Assembly (NCBI RefSeq): GCF_024220515.1
Contig: NZ_JAMXOT010000010.1
Span: forward strand, 28,584-92,583
Source of the DNA: Oscillatoria sp. HE19RPO
Lineage (GTDB): Bacteria; Cyanobacteriota; Cyanobacteriia; Cyanobacteriales; Laspinemataceae
Reading direction: 5' to 3'
Length of the DNA stretch: 64,000 nt
Positions 15,951-26,746 of this stretch are shown piece by piece; the first letter of the stretch is position 1; each line of letters opens with the position of its first letter. Below the pieces are notes generated by a model that was given only the letters and a program-made list of their open reading frames with translations, ran no database searches and was not told the DNA's origin. A program made the position numbers and the translations under genes.

Positions 15951-18623
15951 ATGTCAACCCTCGTCATCGTCGAATCTCCAACCAAAGCCCGCACGATTCG
16001 GAACTTCCTGCCGAATGACTATCGCGTAGAGGCATCGATGGGTCACGTGCGCGATCTGCCCTCCTCTGCCGATGAAATTCCCGAACAAGTCAAAGGGGAA
16101 AAGTGGGCGCAGCTTGGGGTCAATGTAGAAGCCGATTTTGAGCCCCTCTACGTCATCCCCAAAACCAAGCAAAAAGTCGTCAAAACCCTCAAAGATGCCC
16201 TCAAACAGGCCGATGAGCTGATTCTGGCAACGGACGAAGACCGGGAAGGAGAAAGTATTAGTTGGCATCTGCAAGAAGTGCTCAAACCCAAGGTGCCCAT
16301 TAAGCGCATGGTGTTTCACGAAATCACCCGGGAGGCGATTCGTGATGCCCTCAACAATTGCCGCACGATTGATTACCAACTGGTCCACGCCCAAGAAACC
16401 AGGCGGATTTTAGACCGCTTGGTCGGTTATACCCTCTCGCCCCTGTTATGGAAAAAAATCGCCTCGGGACTCTCTGCCGGTCGGGTGCAGTCCGTGGCGG
16501 TGCGTCTGTTGGTGCAACGTGAACGGCAGCGTCGCGCCTTCCGTCAAGGGTCTTATTGGGATTTAAAAGCCCGCTTAGTTCAGGCCAAAACTCCGTTTGA
16601 GACCAAACTTGTTACCTTGGGCGATCGCAAAGTGGCCACCGGCAGCGACTTTGATGAATCCACCGGCCAAATCACTGCCGGTCGCAATGTCGTCCTCCTC
16701 AACGAAGAACAAGCCAGGGCCTTGGTTACCCAACTCACGGGCAAACCTTGGCAAGTCGCCAAAGTTGAGGAACGTCCCACCACTCGCAAACCTTCCCCTC
16801 CTTTTACCACCTCCACCCTCCAACAGGAGGCCAACCGCAAACTGCGGTTATCGGCCAGGGATACGATGAAAATTGCCCAAAGTCTCTACGAAAATGGGTA
16901 CATCACTTACATGAGAACCGACTCGGTGCATCTGTCAGAACAGGCCCTCACCGCAGCCCGGACCTGTGTGGCAGAAATGTATGGGAAAGAGTATCTCAGC
17001 CCCAAACCTAGGCAATATGCCACCAAGAGCAAAGGGGCCCAGGAAGCTCATGAAGCGATTCGTCCGGCGGGAAGTAGTTTCCGCACTCCCCAACAAACCC
17101 CCCTCTCGGGACGGGAATTACAACTGTATGATTTGATTTGGAAACGCACCGTCGCCAGCCAAATGGCCGATGCCCGTCAAACCATCGTCGCGGTGGATTT
17201 ACAGGTGGAGAATGCCGGATTTCGGTCCAGTGGTAAGCGGATTGATTTCCCGGGATTTTTGCGCGCTTATGTGGAAGGGTCGGATGATCCCGATGCGGCG
17301 TTAGAGGACCAAGAGGTGATTTTACCGGCTTTGAAAGTCGGCGATCGCCCCAACTGCCAAAACATCGAGGCAGTCGGTCATGAAACCCAACCCCCCGCCC
17401 GCTATACGGAAGCCTCCCTGGTCAAAACCTTAGAAAGCGAAGGCATTGGCCGTCCGAGTACCTACGCCAGTATTATCAGTACCATCATCGATCGCGGCTA
17501 TTCCATTCTCAAAGGCAATGCCTTGGTCCCCACCTTTACCGCCTTTGCCGTCACCGATTTGTTGGAAAAATACTTCCCCGAATTGGTAGACCCCGGCTTT
17601 ACTGCGAAAATGGAACGGACTCTGGATGAGATTTCCACCGGAGAAGCTGCCTGGTTGCCCTATCTCCAGAAATTTTATCTTGGGGAAACGGGACTGGAAA
17701 CCCAAGTCAAACAACAAGAAAGTGCGATCGACCCCAACCAAGCCCGTAGCGTGGAATTGGAGAACCTTGATGCCAAAGTTCGCATCGGGCGCTACGGACC
17801 CTATATCGAAGCCGACAATGGCGATGGCGTCGTCACCGCCTCCATTCCCAAGGACCTCACCCCCTCGGACCTAGACCCGGAACAAGTCCAACAGATTCTC
17901 AAGCAAAAAACCGAGGGACCGGAACAACTCGGTACCGACCCCAATACCGGGTTGCCAATTTATATCATGATTGGCAAATACGGCCCTTATGTCCAACTCG
18001 GAGAAGCCACCGAAGAGAATAAAAAACCAAAACGGGCTTCTTTCCCGAAAGGGGTGACCGCAGAAAACTTGACCTTAGATCAAGCAGTGGGACTCCTAGC
18101 CTTACCCAGGACCTTGGGAGTGCATCCCGAAAACGGCGGCAAAATCCAAGCCAGTTTAGGCCGATTTGGACCTTATGTGGTCTGCGATCGCGGGAAAGAA
18201 GAGGGCAAAGAATATCGGTCCTTAAAAGCCGGAGATGATGTCCTCAGCATCACCCTCCCTCGCGCCTTAGAGTTACTCGCTGAACCGAAAAAGGGACGCA
18301 GTAGCAAAACCAGCAAAGCCAAAGAACCCCTGCGCGAACTCGGCAAACATCCCGCAGATGACGAACCCGTAAACGTTTACGACGGACCCTACGGACCCTA
18401 CGTCAAACATGGGAAAACTAATGCCTCCGTGCCCGAAGGCACCACCGTAGAAGATGTCACCCTAGCACAAGCGGTCGAACTGCTGGCGGCTAAAGCATCT
18501 ACCTCTAAGAGTAAGAGTAAGAGTAAGAGTAGTAGCAGCAAATCCAAAACCAGTAGTACCAAGTCCAAAACGGGGACAACGAAGAAAAAATCCACGACTT
18601 CCACAGCAAAGAAAAAGAGTTAA
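15951..18623 (+). CDS. topA: DNA topoisomerase I, type IA
   Basis: 890 residues. It relaxes negative supercoils by cutting one strand through a tyrosine. The Toprim domain is at the start ([12 protein letters not shown]; later [15 protein letters not shown] with the acidic Mg site). The active-site tyrosine is Y320 in [34 protein letters not shown] and EAHEAIRPA are further family blocks. The C-terminal third carries four repeats around the motif GxxGPYV (RYGPYIE, KYGPYVQ, RFGPYVV, PYGPYVK). A low-complexity tail of K, S and T (about 847-890) ends the protein and is probably DNA-binding. AGGTG precedes ATG 15951. Confidence 0.97.
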   Translation: MSTLVIVESPTKARTIRNFLPNDYRVEASMGHVRDLPSSADEIPEQVKGEKWAQLGVNVEADFEPLYVIPKTKQKVVKTLKDALKQADELILATDEDREGESISWHLQEVLKPKVPIKRMVFHEITREAIRDALNNCRTIDYQLVHAQETRRILDRLVGYTLSPLLWKKIASGLSAGRVQSVAVRLLVQRERQRRAFRQGSYWDLKARLVQAKTPFETKLVTLGDRKVATGSDFDESTGQITAGRNVVLLNEEQARALVTQLTGKPWQVAKVEERPTTRKPSPPFTTSTLQQEANRKLRLSARDTMKIAQSLYENGYITYMRTDSVHLSEQALTAARTCVAEMYGKEYLSPKPRQYATKSKGAQEAHEAIRPAGSSFRTPQQTPLSGRELQLYDLIWKRTVASQMADARQTIVAVDLQVENAGFRSSGKRIDFPGFLRAYVEGSDDPDAALEDQEVILPALKVGDRPNCQNIEAVGHETQPPARYTEASLVKTLESEGIGRPSTYASIISTIIDRGYSILKGNALVPTFTAFAVTDLLEKYFPELVDPGFTAKMERTLDEISTGEAAWLPYLQKFYLGETGLETQVKQQESAIDPNQARSVELENLDAKVRIGRYGPYIEADNGDGVVTASIPKDLTPSDLDPEQVQQILKQKTEGPEQLGTDPNTGLPIYIMIGKYGPYVQLGEATEENKKPKRASFPKGVTAENLTLDQAVGLLALPRTLGVHPENGGKIQASLGRFGPYVVCDRGKEEGKEYRSLKAGDDVLSITLPRALELLAEPKKGRSSKTSKAKEPLRELGKHPADDEPVNVYDGPYGPYVKHGKTNASVPEGTTVEDVTLAQAVELLAAKASTSKSKSKSKSSSSKSKTSSTKSKTGTTKKKSTTSTAKKKS

Positions 18624-18634
18624 ACCATGAGTGA

Positions 18635-18671
18635 GGGGTGCGTTGCCGATGAGATAACGCGCCCTTTTGTT
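18635..18671 (+). terminator. Terminator downstream of topA
   Basis: GGGTGCGTT pairs with AACGCGCCC with one bulge on each side, around an 11-nt loop, followed by TTTTGTTT. It lies 12 bases after the topA stop. Confidence 0.65.
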
Positions 18672-18737
18672 TAATTTGGGGTTAATTACTCTAGCCCTGA
18701 ATTGGTGGTAAATTTAATGACAAAAAATTGTTGTTTC

Positions 18738-18797
18738 TTGTAGGGGCGCAATGCTTGCGCCCTTTGTAGGGGCGCTTCCCGAAGCGCCCCTACAAAT
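18738..18797. repeat. Palindromic interspersed repeat
   Basis: GTAGGGGCGCAATGCTTGCG and a second inverted unit ending GAAGCGCCCCTAC form adjacent perfect hairpins between the topA terminator and the Uma2 gene. They belong to the same style of simple palindromes seen at 30111, 36342 and 40373. Confidence 0.6.
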
Positions 18798-18870
18798 ACA
18801 CATTGACAGGGCTAGGTTAATTCCCTATAAAATATAGAAACACCAAAAATCAATCTGACGCTTAATTAAA

Positions 18871-19539
18871 ATGATTGCCACAGCACCTCAAAATTATAGT
18901 AATCTGCTCGTCGGGGAAAAGCGCGTTTCCCTGCGAGGCTTAACCTGGCAAGCTTATCAGCAGATTCTTCATGCTTTACCCCAAAGTCGTTCCGCCCGTC
19001 TGACTTATGACAGCGGTATTTTAGAAATTACGATGCCTTTAGAAAGTCATGAATTTGGCCTCCACATGATTGAAGTTTTTATCCGCATTCTCGTGTTTGA
19101 GATGGGGATGAAGATTAAAACAATGGGGTCTACCACGATGGATCGAGAAGAGTTAGATCGCGGTGCAGAACCCGATTGCGCTTATTATATTCAAAATCAA
19201 CCTCAAGTCGCAGGGCGGACCGTTGATTTTGCCACCGATCCCCCTCCAGATTTGGTGGTAGAAGTCGATATAACCCACACCGATATTGATAAAAATCGTC
19301 TCTATGCGGCGATGGGAGTGCCGGAATTTTGGCGCTACAATGGGCGGGAATGGCGGATTTATCAATTGACGGAAGGCATTTATCAGGAATGCGATCGCTC
19401 TCCTACTTTTCCCTGGGTTGAAAAAGAGTATTTATATGAGTTTTTAGAACAAGCCCAGCAGGATGAAATGGAGGCAGAACGAGCATTTAGAGAACGAGTT
19501 CGAGCGAATCTTTCCTCCCAGAAAAAGACCGAAGGATAA
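18871..19539 (+). CDS. Uma2 family (DUF820) putative endonuclease-fold protein 1
   Basis: 222 residues. The Uma2/DUF820 fold is related to PD-(D/E)xK nucleases. PDLVVEVDITHTDIDKNRLY with GVPEFWRYN shows the expected PDLVVEV core, but the usual S-P-S-T after it is replaced by ITHT. Family members occur in tens of copies in cyanobacteria and their role is unresolved; a nuclease activity is inferred from fold only. The C-terminus has an extra charged tail (QAQQDEMEAERAFRERVRAN). It is one of three Uma2 genes within 8.5 kb; the three are not close copies of each other. Confidence 0.85.
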   Translation: MIATAPQNYSNLLVGEKRVSLRGLTWQAYQQILHALPQSRSARLTYDSGILEITMPLESHEFGLHMIEVFIRILVFEMGMKIKTMGSTTMDREELDRGAEPDCAYYIQNQPQVAGRTVDFATDPPPDLVVEVDITHTDIDKNRLYAAMGVPEFWRYNGREWRIYQLTEGIYQECDRSPTFPWVEKEYLYEFLEQAQQDEMEAERAFRERVRANLSSQKKTEG

Positions 19540-19593
19540 TCCACCGCTCAGGTATGAGTAACATACAAAACCTTGTTACAGCCAACGCTCAAT

Positions 19594-19742
19594 TATACCA
19601 AATCCGGTTGTTAAAAGTCGGTTTTCGCTTTTAGCCCGCGCAGGCACCGCTTTGTCCGCAAGTGCCCCAGGCTTTCTAAGCGGAACGCTACGCGAACAGC
19701 CTGCGGGTTTTTGCAGACCTTTGACAACCGGATTCCGTATTA
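19594..19742. mobile_element. MITE-like element between two Uma2 genes
   Basis: Terminal inverted repeats of about 26 bp are centred on AATCCGGTTGTTAAAAGTC (left) and GACCTTTGACAACCGGATT (right), matching at roughly 21 of 26 positions. The interior holds GC-rich short repeats (AAGCGGAACGCTACGCGAAC) of the kind scattered in cyanobacterial genomes. No coding capacity. Confidence 0.55.
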
Positions 19743-19806
19743 CTCCCAAACTCTGACCTTGAATAATTTGGGTTAGAATAAAACCAAACCTAACCTGCGA
19801 GTTGCT

Positions 19807-20421
19807 ATGACTTCTACTCTCAGCCAACGAACCTATACGGTTGATGAATATTTAGCCCAAGAAATTGGCTCCCAGGACCGCCATGAATATCGTCAAGGAG
19901 AAATTGTTCTGATGCCCGGTGGTACTCCCAATCATAACCGGATAGCCGGTAATTTGTTCGCGTTTCTTAATTTTGGACTCAAACGCCAACCCTTAGAGGT
20001 GTTTATTGCCGATCAACGCCTTTGGATTCCGGACCGGCGAATTTATACTTATCCTGATGTAATGGTGGTCGGTCAGCCGATAGAATTGCAAGAAGGACGC
20101 AAAGATACCATTACCAATCCGATTGTGATTGCGGAAGTGTTATCCCAATCTACTCGCAGTTACGATAAAGATGAAAAATTTGCCGCCTATCGGACTATTC
20201 CCAGTTTTCGGGAATATTTATTGATTGACCAATACAATTCCCATATTGAACATTACACCAAAACTGAGGACCAGGCTTGGTTGTTTCGCGAGTATGATGG
20301 TTTAGAAGCAACGGTTTCGTTTCAATCCTTTGATTTCTCCCTGTCCTTGGCGGATTTGTATGATAAAGTCGATTTTCCCGGGGAAGAGGTGCAGGTTGAG
20401 TCGGATTTAGAACCGAGTTAA
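19807..20421 (+). CDS. Uma2 family (DUF820) protein 2
   Basis: 204 residues, Uma2 fold. N-terminal TYTVDEYLAQEIGSQDRHEY and GEIVLMPGGTPNHNRIAGNL are typical. The catalytic-like segment is YTYPDVMVVGQPIEL, then PIVIAEVLSQSTRSYDKDEK with the conserved E, D and K, followed by FREYLLIDQ. The putative active-site residues are all present, unlike in the first copy. The gene reads in the same direction as the first, separated by a MITE-like element, and converges with the large kinase gene. Function is unknown beyond fold. Confidence 0.88.
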   Translation: MTSTLSQRTYTVDEYLAQEIGSQDRHEYRQGEIVLMPGGTPNHNRIAGNLFAFLNFGLKRQPLEVFIADQRLWIPDRRIYTYPDVMVVGQPIELQEGRKDTITNPIVIAEVLSQSTRSYDKDEKFAAYRTIPSFREYLLIDQYNSHIEHYTKTEDQAWLFREYDGLEATVSFQSFDFSLSLADLYDKVDFPGEEVQVESDLEPS

Positions 20422-20495
20422 TTTCAGGTTTGATTGGGAATAGGATCGCTTTTTTTTAAGACTTTAGACTTAGGGAGTTTTGGGATTCAGTTGGG

Positions 20496-23400
20496 TTATG
20501 ATTTGGATTTCGGACAGTAGGGAATGGAAATTGTAAATTCTGTGCCTTTGCCTAATGTGGAATTGACGGCTAGGGTTCCTGAGTGTTTTTCGACGATAAT
20601 CTGACGGGCGATCGCCAATCCCAGTCCGGTCCCTTTCCCCACTTCTTTGGTGGTAAATAAATGCTCAAAAATTTTGGTTTGCAAGGTTTCACTCATGCCC
20701 ACGCCATTGTCTTGAATCCGAATAATTACCTGTTGCTGGTCATTGGAGAGTTCGGTTTTGACAAGAATTTGATTATTAATATCCCCATACTCACAGCCTT
20801 GATTGGAGTCTTCCAGGGCATCGATCGCATTACTCAAGAGATTCATGAAAACTTGATTTAATTGCCCCGCATAGCATTCAAGGAGAGGCAAGTCACTATA
20901 GTTTTTGATGACTTTAATCTCCGGACGATGTTCATTGGATTTAAGCCGGTGTTTGAGCAGCATAATGGTGCTATCGAGTCCGTGGTGAATGTTGCAGGCG
21001 ACGGGGCGATCGGTGTCCGCACGCGAGAAGGTTCTCAGGCTATTACTAATGTCGTTAATCCGCTTGACGCCTTCCTGCATTGAATCGATTAATTTGGGCA
21101 AGTCTTCTTGAATATAGTCCAGTTCAATTTCTGCTATTTTATCTTGAACTTCTGGGTCTAAATTGGGATATTTATCTTGGATTAACGTGATTAAGTCGAA
21201 CAAATCATTAATATAATCCAAGGCGGGATTAATATTTCCCCTTAAGAAGTTAACGGGATTGTTGATTTCGTGGGCGATGCCGGAAACTAGGTTTCCTAGG
21301 GCTGACATCTTTTCACTTTGCACGATTTGCAGTTGTGCTGCTTTGAGTTCAGTGAAGGCTTGTTGGGCGGTTTGATAGAGACGGGCATTTTCTAAAGAAA
21401 TAGCAGCTTGAGCGCATATTAGGCTGAGGACTTCCACGCGATCGCTCGTAAATGCACCGACTGTCAGATGATTTTCCAGATATAAAACACCGAACAACTG
21501 CCCTTGATTGATTAGGGGACTACAAAGCACACTTTTCGGGTGGTGTTTTTGAATATAACTATCCGTCATAAACCGAGGATTAATTCGGGCATCAGCCAGG
21601 ACCAGAGGTTTTAAAGTCCGCTTGACCGTATTCACTACAGTAATGGGAACATCTAAGCTAGATTCCAGAGGAATTGAAGAGATGATTTCCGGAGATTTCC
21701 CCACTTCTATCAAAGCTCTTACCTGTAAATTCAGGTCTTTTTTAAGAAGCAAAACCCCCTTATTTGCCCCCGCATTGGCAATGATAATTTCTAAGATAAC
21801 GGTTAAAAGTTTGTCCAGTTCCATTTCACTAGAAATGGCTTGAGAGGCTTTGAGCAAGGTTGCCAAATCTAGGGCCTCCGATATCCGGCTAGAAGTATTT
21901 TGAGCTAGAATGATTTCTCCCGTGGTGGGTTCTGGCACAAAGCCCGTCTGATGCGGTTGTTCTAAGATAGGCGAAAGCAGTTCCGGATAACGTTGTACTA
22001 AATCAGCCACCTTGGCTGTCGCTCTCCATTGAGCATAACAATAGTAAGCTTCTTGGATATAACTTGCGGCCACTTTTTCTTTACCCCACTCTAGGTAAAA
22101 TTCAGCAGCTAGTTCATTAGCTAAAGCTTCTTCTTGGAGATATTCATGTTGTTTAGCGCCAGCAATTGCCCGATCGTAGAGGTCGATCGCTTCTGATTTT
22201 CTTCCTAATATTCGACATTTTTCCGCCTCGACCAAATCAAGCTTATGGCGGTAGTTCATCGGTGCATACTGCGCCCATTGCTCAAGAATAGTTTTATGAG
22301 TTTCTACGTTTTTCAGCAGATTATCTTGTTCCAGTCCTGAGTGATTAGAGCCTACCGCTAAATAGGTAAGCGCCGCATAAAAATGGAAAAATGGGGTATG
22401 AATGGAACCAAAAACCGCTTGCAAAGCTTGGTTGGCTTCGCTCATATAGGTGAGGGCATTTTCCGGTTGATGAAATAGATAGTCCAGAATTAGTTTGTAG
22501 GTATAGAGATAAGCCAATCCTGATATTTCATTATCTTTCTGATATTGCTGAATCATCACCCTTTCATCGTAGGAGCTTCCAATTAATAGCTCTTTTTGAG
22601 GGGCGATTCCCATCAAATTTTGCAGCATCTGTTGGGTCATCTTGAGGTAAAGCACGGGAGAATTCTGCTTGACTTTAGTTAAGACAACACAATAATTTTC
22701 TATTTCGGCCTCTAAATCTTCCAGTCCGACCCCGGCGAAGAAATTATTATAAAAATAAACCGCAATATTATAACCCGCATTTAAAAACTCTCCGATTTCC
22801 ATTCCTGCCAAATACCCTTCCTTCACATTGGGGAGAGTGGCTCTTAAATTTTCGTAACGATGTTGGATAAAAAACCCAAACCATAGTAAAGTCATCGGCT
22901 TGAATTCTCGCACATTTAATCGATCTATTAAACTGAGTGCGAGACGCCCAAACCGATAGCCTGTTTCTACCTCGCCCAAAAAAGCGCAGAGCACCATGCC
23001 ATAACTGGCATAGCCAATGGTTGATGCCGGTGCATTTCCAAATTTTAGGGATAGACTGACGATGGTGGCACATAACAGGGGTTGTAACCCGGGACTGGCT
23101 TGATAAACCGGGGGAAATAATAAGGCTAACAGTTCCATGGCGGCAATGGTCTGAGGGTCCTTCATCACCGGCAGATTAACCAACTGCTCAATTTGGGTAT
23201 CCTGAAGTTGAACCGCTAAGGTTTTGAGCGCTTCGTCCGTCAAGGCTTGATCCGGTTCAGCGGAGAACTCTACCCCCAATTGTTGTAGGGCCTTTTGACC
23301 GATCGCGATCGCCTCTAACATCCGATTCTGGGTAGTCCTGGCACTGATTTTAATTTGATAAACCTTCACCCGATCGAGTAAAGTTCGGGCGCATTGTAAA

Positions 23401-25913
23401 ACCTGTTCCCCAAACCAATCCATCTGGTCAAAATCCGCATTCAAATAGGCTATCTCTGCCGCATTGACATAACAGATTAAAGTTAACTCATACTGACTGT
23501 GCCAACAGTCATCATCCAGCAAGTCTAATCCAATTTGCACAAAAGTTTTGGCGGCAGAATAGGCTGTAGAATTTCTAGCTTTTTGGGCAGCAGCCAAGTT
23601 TAGGCGGACTAACCCTTCCCGTTCCTGGGGTTGAGTGATTAACTCTTGGCCTAAATTAAAATGCCCGACAATATCAAACAGTTTTTCCTCTTTTTCTACC
23701 TCCGATAAATTTTGTTTTAGGAGTTTGCCTATCTGATAATGGGTCTGCTTTTTCTGGGGTTCAGGAATCAGGGAATAGCTGGCTTGTTGAACCCGATCGT
23801 GTAAAAATCGGTAAGTGGGATTCGCGGAAGCCTGGACCACTTCCTCAGTCTCAGATTCAGTAAAGAACTTATAAATTTTTGTGGTGGGAATCACTAACCC
23901 TTTCTGCAAGGCTTGCCATAAAGCAGTTGCCGTCATCCCCGGGGAGGTTTCGCTGACAATGGCTAAGGTATTCAAATCAAACTCTGCTCCAATACAAGCC
24001 GCTAGTTTGAGAATATCCTGGGTTTCTCTCGGCAATTTTTGTAATTGCAATGCCATAAATTCTACCACGTCATCTGTCATCGCTAGGGCTTTGACTTGGG
24101 CCATATCGCATTGCCACCCCCCTTGAATTTGTCCTGAATTCAGGGGAGACTGATGGCGCTTAAAGGTAATCAGATTATCTTCATGCAAGGCATTGAGGAA
24201 CCGCGTGGCAAAGAAAGGATTACCCTGGGTTTTTTGATAAATTAATTCGGTTAATGATTCGGTTAGAGATAACGGAGAATTTAAGGTTTCTGATACTAAC
24301 TGATTGAGGTGGCTTTTGCTTAAGGCTGACAAGGCAATTGTATTGACCTGGCCTCCATGTTTCACCATTTCATCCACCGCTAAGATAAAAGGATGGATGG
24401 GAGAGACTTCATTATCGCGGTAAGCTCCCAAAACTAATAAATATTCACCCTCTTCCATCAAGATTTTGAGCAAATTAATCGAAGCAGAATCCGCCCATTG
24501 CAAGTCATCTAAAAATATCACGAGGGGATGGTTTTCATGGGTGAAAACTTGCACAAATTTTTGAAAGAGCAGATTAAACCGATTTTGGGCGGCAGTTCCT
24601 GATAATTCCGGAGCAAGTGGCTGTTTCCCGATGATGTTTTCTAACTCAGGAATTACCTCAATTAAAACTTGGCCATTTTCCCCCAATGCTTCCAGCAGTT
24701 TTGTTTTCCAAGTTTGCAGTTGAGTATCGGATTCGGATAGCAACTGCTCGATTAAGTCTTGAAAGGCTTGCACAAAAGCCCCAAACGGAATGTTGCGGTT
24801 AAATTGGTCATATTTACCCTTGATAAAATAACCCCGTTTCCGGACAATGGGTTTATGAACTTCATTAATCACTGCGGTTTTGCCAATCCCCGAAAATCCA
24901 GCGACGAGCATCATTTCGCTGGCCCCCTGGCTGACTCTCTCAAAGGCATTTAAGAGTTGAGTGACTTCGGCTTCTCTGCCGTAGAGTTTTTCCGGAATCA
25001 GGAAGCGATCGCTGATGTCTTGCTGGCCAATTTCAAAATCCTGAATCTGACCCGTTTGTTCTAATTGCGCCAAACAAATTTTTAAATCATGCTTAATTCC
25101 TAATGCACTCTGATATCGGTCTTCGGCATTTTTCTCCATCATCTTCATGACAATTTTAGATAAAGCCAAAGGAATGCTGGGATTGATTTTATGGATGGGA
25201 ATTGGCGGTTTCGCTAAATGAGAATGGACCAACTCGATCGCATCTTCTGAAATAAAGGGTAATTGTCCGGTGAAGAGTTCATAACAGGTGACTCCCCAGG
25301 AATAAAAGTCACTCCGATAGTCTATCCCGCGATTCATTCGGCCTGTTTGTTCTGGGGATAGATAGGCCAGGGTTCCTTCTAATGCATTGGTATTTTCGAT
25401 TTCCTGGATTTCTCTAGGCAACAGAGAAGAAATGCTAAAATCAATTAGTTTAACTTCTTGAGTTTGGCGATTAATTAAAATATTAGCGGGTTTAATATCT
25501 TTATGAATAACTTGATTTTGATGTAAATTGTGAATCATTTCTGTGACTTTAATAGCAATTCTGAGAATTTCTATTAAAGTCAAAGGTTCAGAACGAGAAT
25601 TATTGTCGGGGGTCCGGTGGAAATAATGAGCTAAAGACACTCCGCCAAAGTCTTCCATGACTAAAGCATAGCTATTTCGATAAACCTCTAGGGAAAGCGG
25701 TTTAATAATCCCAGAATAGTTAAGATTTTTGGCGATAATATATTGATTCCGAAACTGCACCAGTTCATGGAAATTCGGGTGTTCGTTTCGTAACACTTTG
25801 ATGACAACGGGTTTTTGATCGCTGTTCCTGATCCCTCGATAGACTAGAGTCTTAGCTCCTTTATACAAGGTTTCAATGATTTGATAACCGGGTAAAGTGG
25901 CGCGTCTCTTCAT
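20496..25913 (-). CDS. Hanks-type Ser/Thr kinase / AAA ATPase / GAF / histidine kinase hybrid
   Basis: 1805 residues. The Ser/Thr kinase domain spans about 1-275 (VIHKDIKPANILI catalytic loop, LIDFSISS in place of DFG, YRSDFYSWGVTCYELFTG). The ATPase with Walker A GFSGIGKT (K345) and VIFLDDLQWAD follows at about 305-700. A long helical region comes next, then a GAF domain (about 1395-1530), then a histidine kinase with phospho-accepting H1548 in SGIAHEINNPVNF and ATP-binding motifs GVGMSE and GKGTGLGLAI. This architecture is known in cyanobacteria (the HstK-type kinases of Anabaena, and PAS/GAF relatives). The DFS in place of DFG may alter Ser/Thr kinase activity. No response regulator gene is adjacent, so it is an orphan sensor. 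Input is probably cytoplasmic; no membrane segment is seen. Confidence 0.93.
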   Translation of the reverse strand: MKRRATLPGYQIIETLYKGAKTLVYRGIRNSDQKPVVIKVLRNEHPNFHELVQFRNQYIIAKNLNYSGIIKPLSLEVYRNSYALVMEDFGGVSLAHYFHRTPDNNSRSEPLTLIEILRIAIKVTEMIHNLHQNQVIHKDIKPANILINRQTQEVKLIDFSISSLLPREIQEIENTNALEGTLAYLSPEQTGRMNRGIDYRSDFYSWGVTCYELFTGQLPFISEDAIELVHSHLAKPPIPIHKINPSIPLALSKIVMKMMEKNAEDRYQSALGIKHDLKICLAQLEQTGQIQDFEIGQQDISDRFLIPEKLYGREAEVTQLLNAFERVSQGASEMMLVAGFSGIGKTAVINEVHKPIVRKRGYFIKGKYDQFNRNIPFGAFVQAFQDLIEQLLSESDTQLQTWKTKLLEALGENGQVLIEVIPELENIIGKQPLAPELSGTAAQNRFNLLFQKFVQVFTHENHPLVIFLDDLQWADSASINLLKILMEEGEYLLVLGAYRDNEVSPIHPFILAVDEMVKHGGQVNTIALSALSKSHLNQLVSETLNSPLSLTESLTELIYQKTQGNPFFATRFLNALHEDNLITFKRHQSPLNSGQIQGGWQCDMAQVKALAMTDDVVEFMALQLQKLPRETQDILKLAACIGAEFDLNTLAIVSETSPGMTATALWQALQKGLVIPTTKIYKFFTESETEEVVQASANPTYRFLHDRVQQASYSLIPEPQKKQTHYQIGKLLKQNLSEVEKEEKLFDIVGHFNLGQELITQPQEREGLVRLNLAAAQKARNSTAYSAAKTFVQIGLDLLDDDCWHSQYELTLICYVNAAEIAYLNADFDQMDWFGEQVLQCARTLLDRVKVYQIKISARTTQNRMLEAIAIGQKALQQLGVEFSAEPDQALTDEALKTLAVQLQDTQIEQLVNLPVMKDPQTIAAMELLALLFPPVYQASPGLQPLLCATIVSLSLKFGNAPASTIGYASYGMVLCAFLGEVETGYRFGRLALSLIDRLNVREFKPMTLLWFGFFIQHRYENLRATLPNVKEGYLAGMEIGEFLNAGYNIAVYFYNNFFAGVGLEDLEAEIENYCVVLTKVKQNSPVLYLKMTQQMLQNLMGIAPQKELLIGSSYDERVMIQQYQKDNEISGLAYLYTYKLILDYLFHQPENALTYMSEANQALQAVFGSIHTPFFHFYAALTYLAVGSNHSGLEQDNLLKNVETHKTILEQWAQYAPMNYRHKLDLVEAEKCRILGRKSEAIDLYDRAIAGAKQHEYLQEEALANELAAEFYLEWGKEKVAASYIQEAYYCYAQWRATAKVADLVQRYPELLSPILEQPHQTGFVPEPTTGEIILAQNTSSRISEALDLATLLKASQAISSEMELDKLLTVILEIIIANAGANKGVLLLKKDLNLQVRALIEVGKSPEIISSIPLESSLDVPITVVNTVKRTLKPLVLADARINPRFMTDSYIQKHHPKSVLCSPLINQGQLFGVLYLENHLTVGAFTSDRVEVLSLICAQAAISLENARLYQTAQQAFTELKAAQLQIVQSEKMSALGNLVSGIAHEINNPVNFLRGNINPALDYINDLFDLITLIQDKYPNLDPEVQDKIAEIELDYIQEDLPKLIDSMQEGVKRINDISNSLRTFSRADTDRPVACNIHHGLDSTIMLLKHRLKSNEHRPEIKVIKNYSDLPLLECYAGQLNQVFMNLLSNAIDALEDSNQGCEYGDINNQILVKTELSNDQQQVIIRIQDNGVGMSETLQTKIFEHLFTTKEVGKGTGLGLAIARQIIVEKHSGTLAVNSTLGKGTEFTISIPYCPKSKS

Positions 25914-26435
25914 AATCTTACAGTGTTATTTATTTGTGAGATGTTCTCGGGATAGATTCACGACCTAAAACATCAATGATAATCGGGAGGAAAATAGCCA
26001 GAAGCCTATCGGATATCACACAGATTTCGCGATAGAAGCATCCTAAATGATTTGTAACACAGTCAGGGAGCAAGGCGCAGGGACAAAGCCAAACTGAACT
26101 GGCCTATCTCTAATCATACAATCCAATCCAGGCTAATTCACCTAGCTGGTCCTAAAATTACCAAAACTTAACATTTTCCGATTCAGGAAATGTAGGCGAT
26201 CGCACCGAATCGGTTAGCTGAGAATTTTCGCGAGGAAACTGTTCCTCGTTTTGACTTTAATTCCGTAGGCTGTTCTCAGGAAGTTTTAACCGGGGATAAC
26301 AGAAAAATCTGGGCTGACAACAAGTCCCTCAATCCAGTCCGTTATCAAACCCCTAGAGTTTCTAATCACCAGGGTAGGCAGCAAAAAGCCCAGGGTCAAT
26401 CCTGAATACCTTGGGGTAATTGCACCGATAGAACC

Positions 26436-26504
26436 AAACCTGGGATTTACCATAACTGATCACCTTAGAAACAGGACGGATCAGTTATGGTAAATCCCCA
26501 GTTT
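26436..26504. repeat. Long near-perfect inverted repeat
   Basis: Two 26-bp arms (26436-26461 and 26479-26504) centred on ATTTACCATAACTGATC and GATCAGTTATGGTAAAT match at 24 of 26 positions around a 17-nt loop. There is no T tract, so it is not an ordinary terminator. It may be an element, a binding site or a structured RNA. Confidence 0.75.
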
Positions 26505-26549
26505 AGTTGCTGCCAATCCCCTGTTATGATCCAGATAGCCAGTTAGCTG

Positions 26550-26659
26550 GGGAGCATCTCAATTTGGTCTCAAAGGGGAATTTATACGTCTTGCTCCCCC
26601 TTCCCTCAGAGGGAAGGGGGCTGGGGGGTTAGGTCTCTTTGCCTTCTTGAGATGCTCCC
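26550..26659. mobile_element. 110-bp MITE with 8-bp target duplication
   Basis: Perfect 13-bp terminal inverted repeats GGGAGCATCTCAA (26550-26562) and TTGAGATGCTCCC (26647-26659) are flanked by the direct repeat GTTAGCTG at 26542-26549 and 26660-26667. The interior has a CCCCCTTCCCTC/GAGGGAAGGGGG hairpin and no coding capacity. Perfect ends and an intact 8-bp duplication indicate a relatively recent insertion mobilised by a transposase from elsewhere. Confidence 0.85.
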
Positions 26660-26746
26660 GTTAGCTGCGGATTGGACTATGGCCAGTTTTAGTGTGACTC
26701 GTTCCGAATCCGCTTCGAGAATAACGTGATTTGAGGAACCCTAAAC

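Larger units (their letters stand above)
25914..26746. other. Intergenic region with hairpin and MITE
   Basis: About 830 bp without a gene. It holds the kinase upstream region, the long inverted repeat at 26436-26504 and the MITE at 26550-26659, both listed separately. The remainder shows nothing recognisable. Confidence 0.7.
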
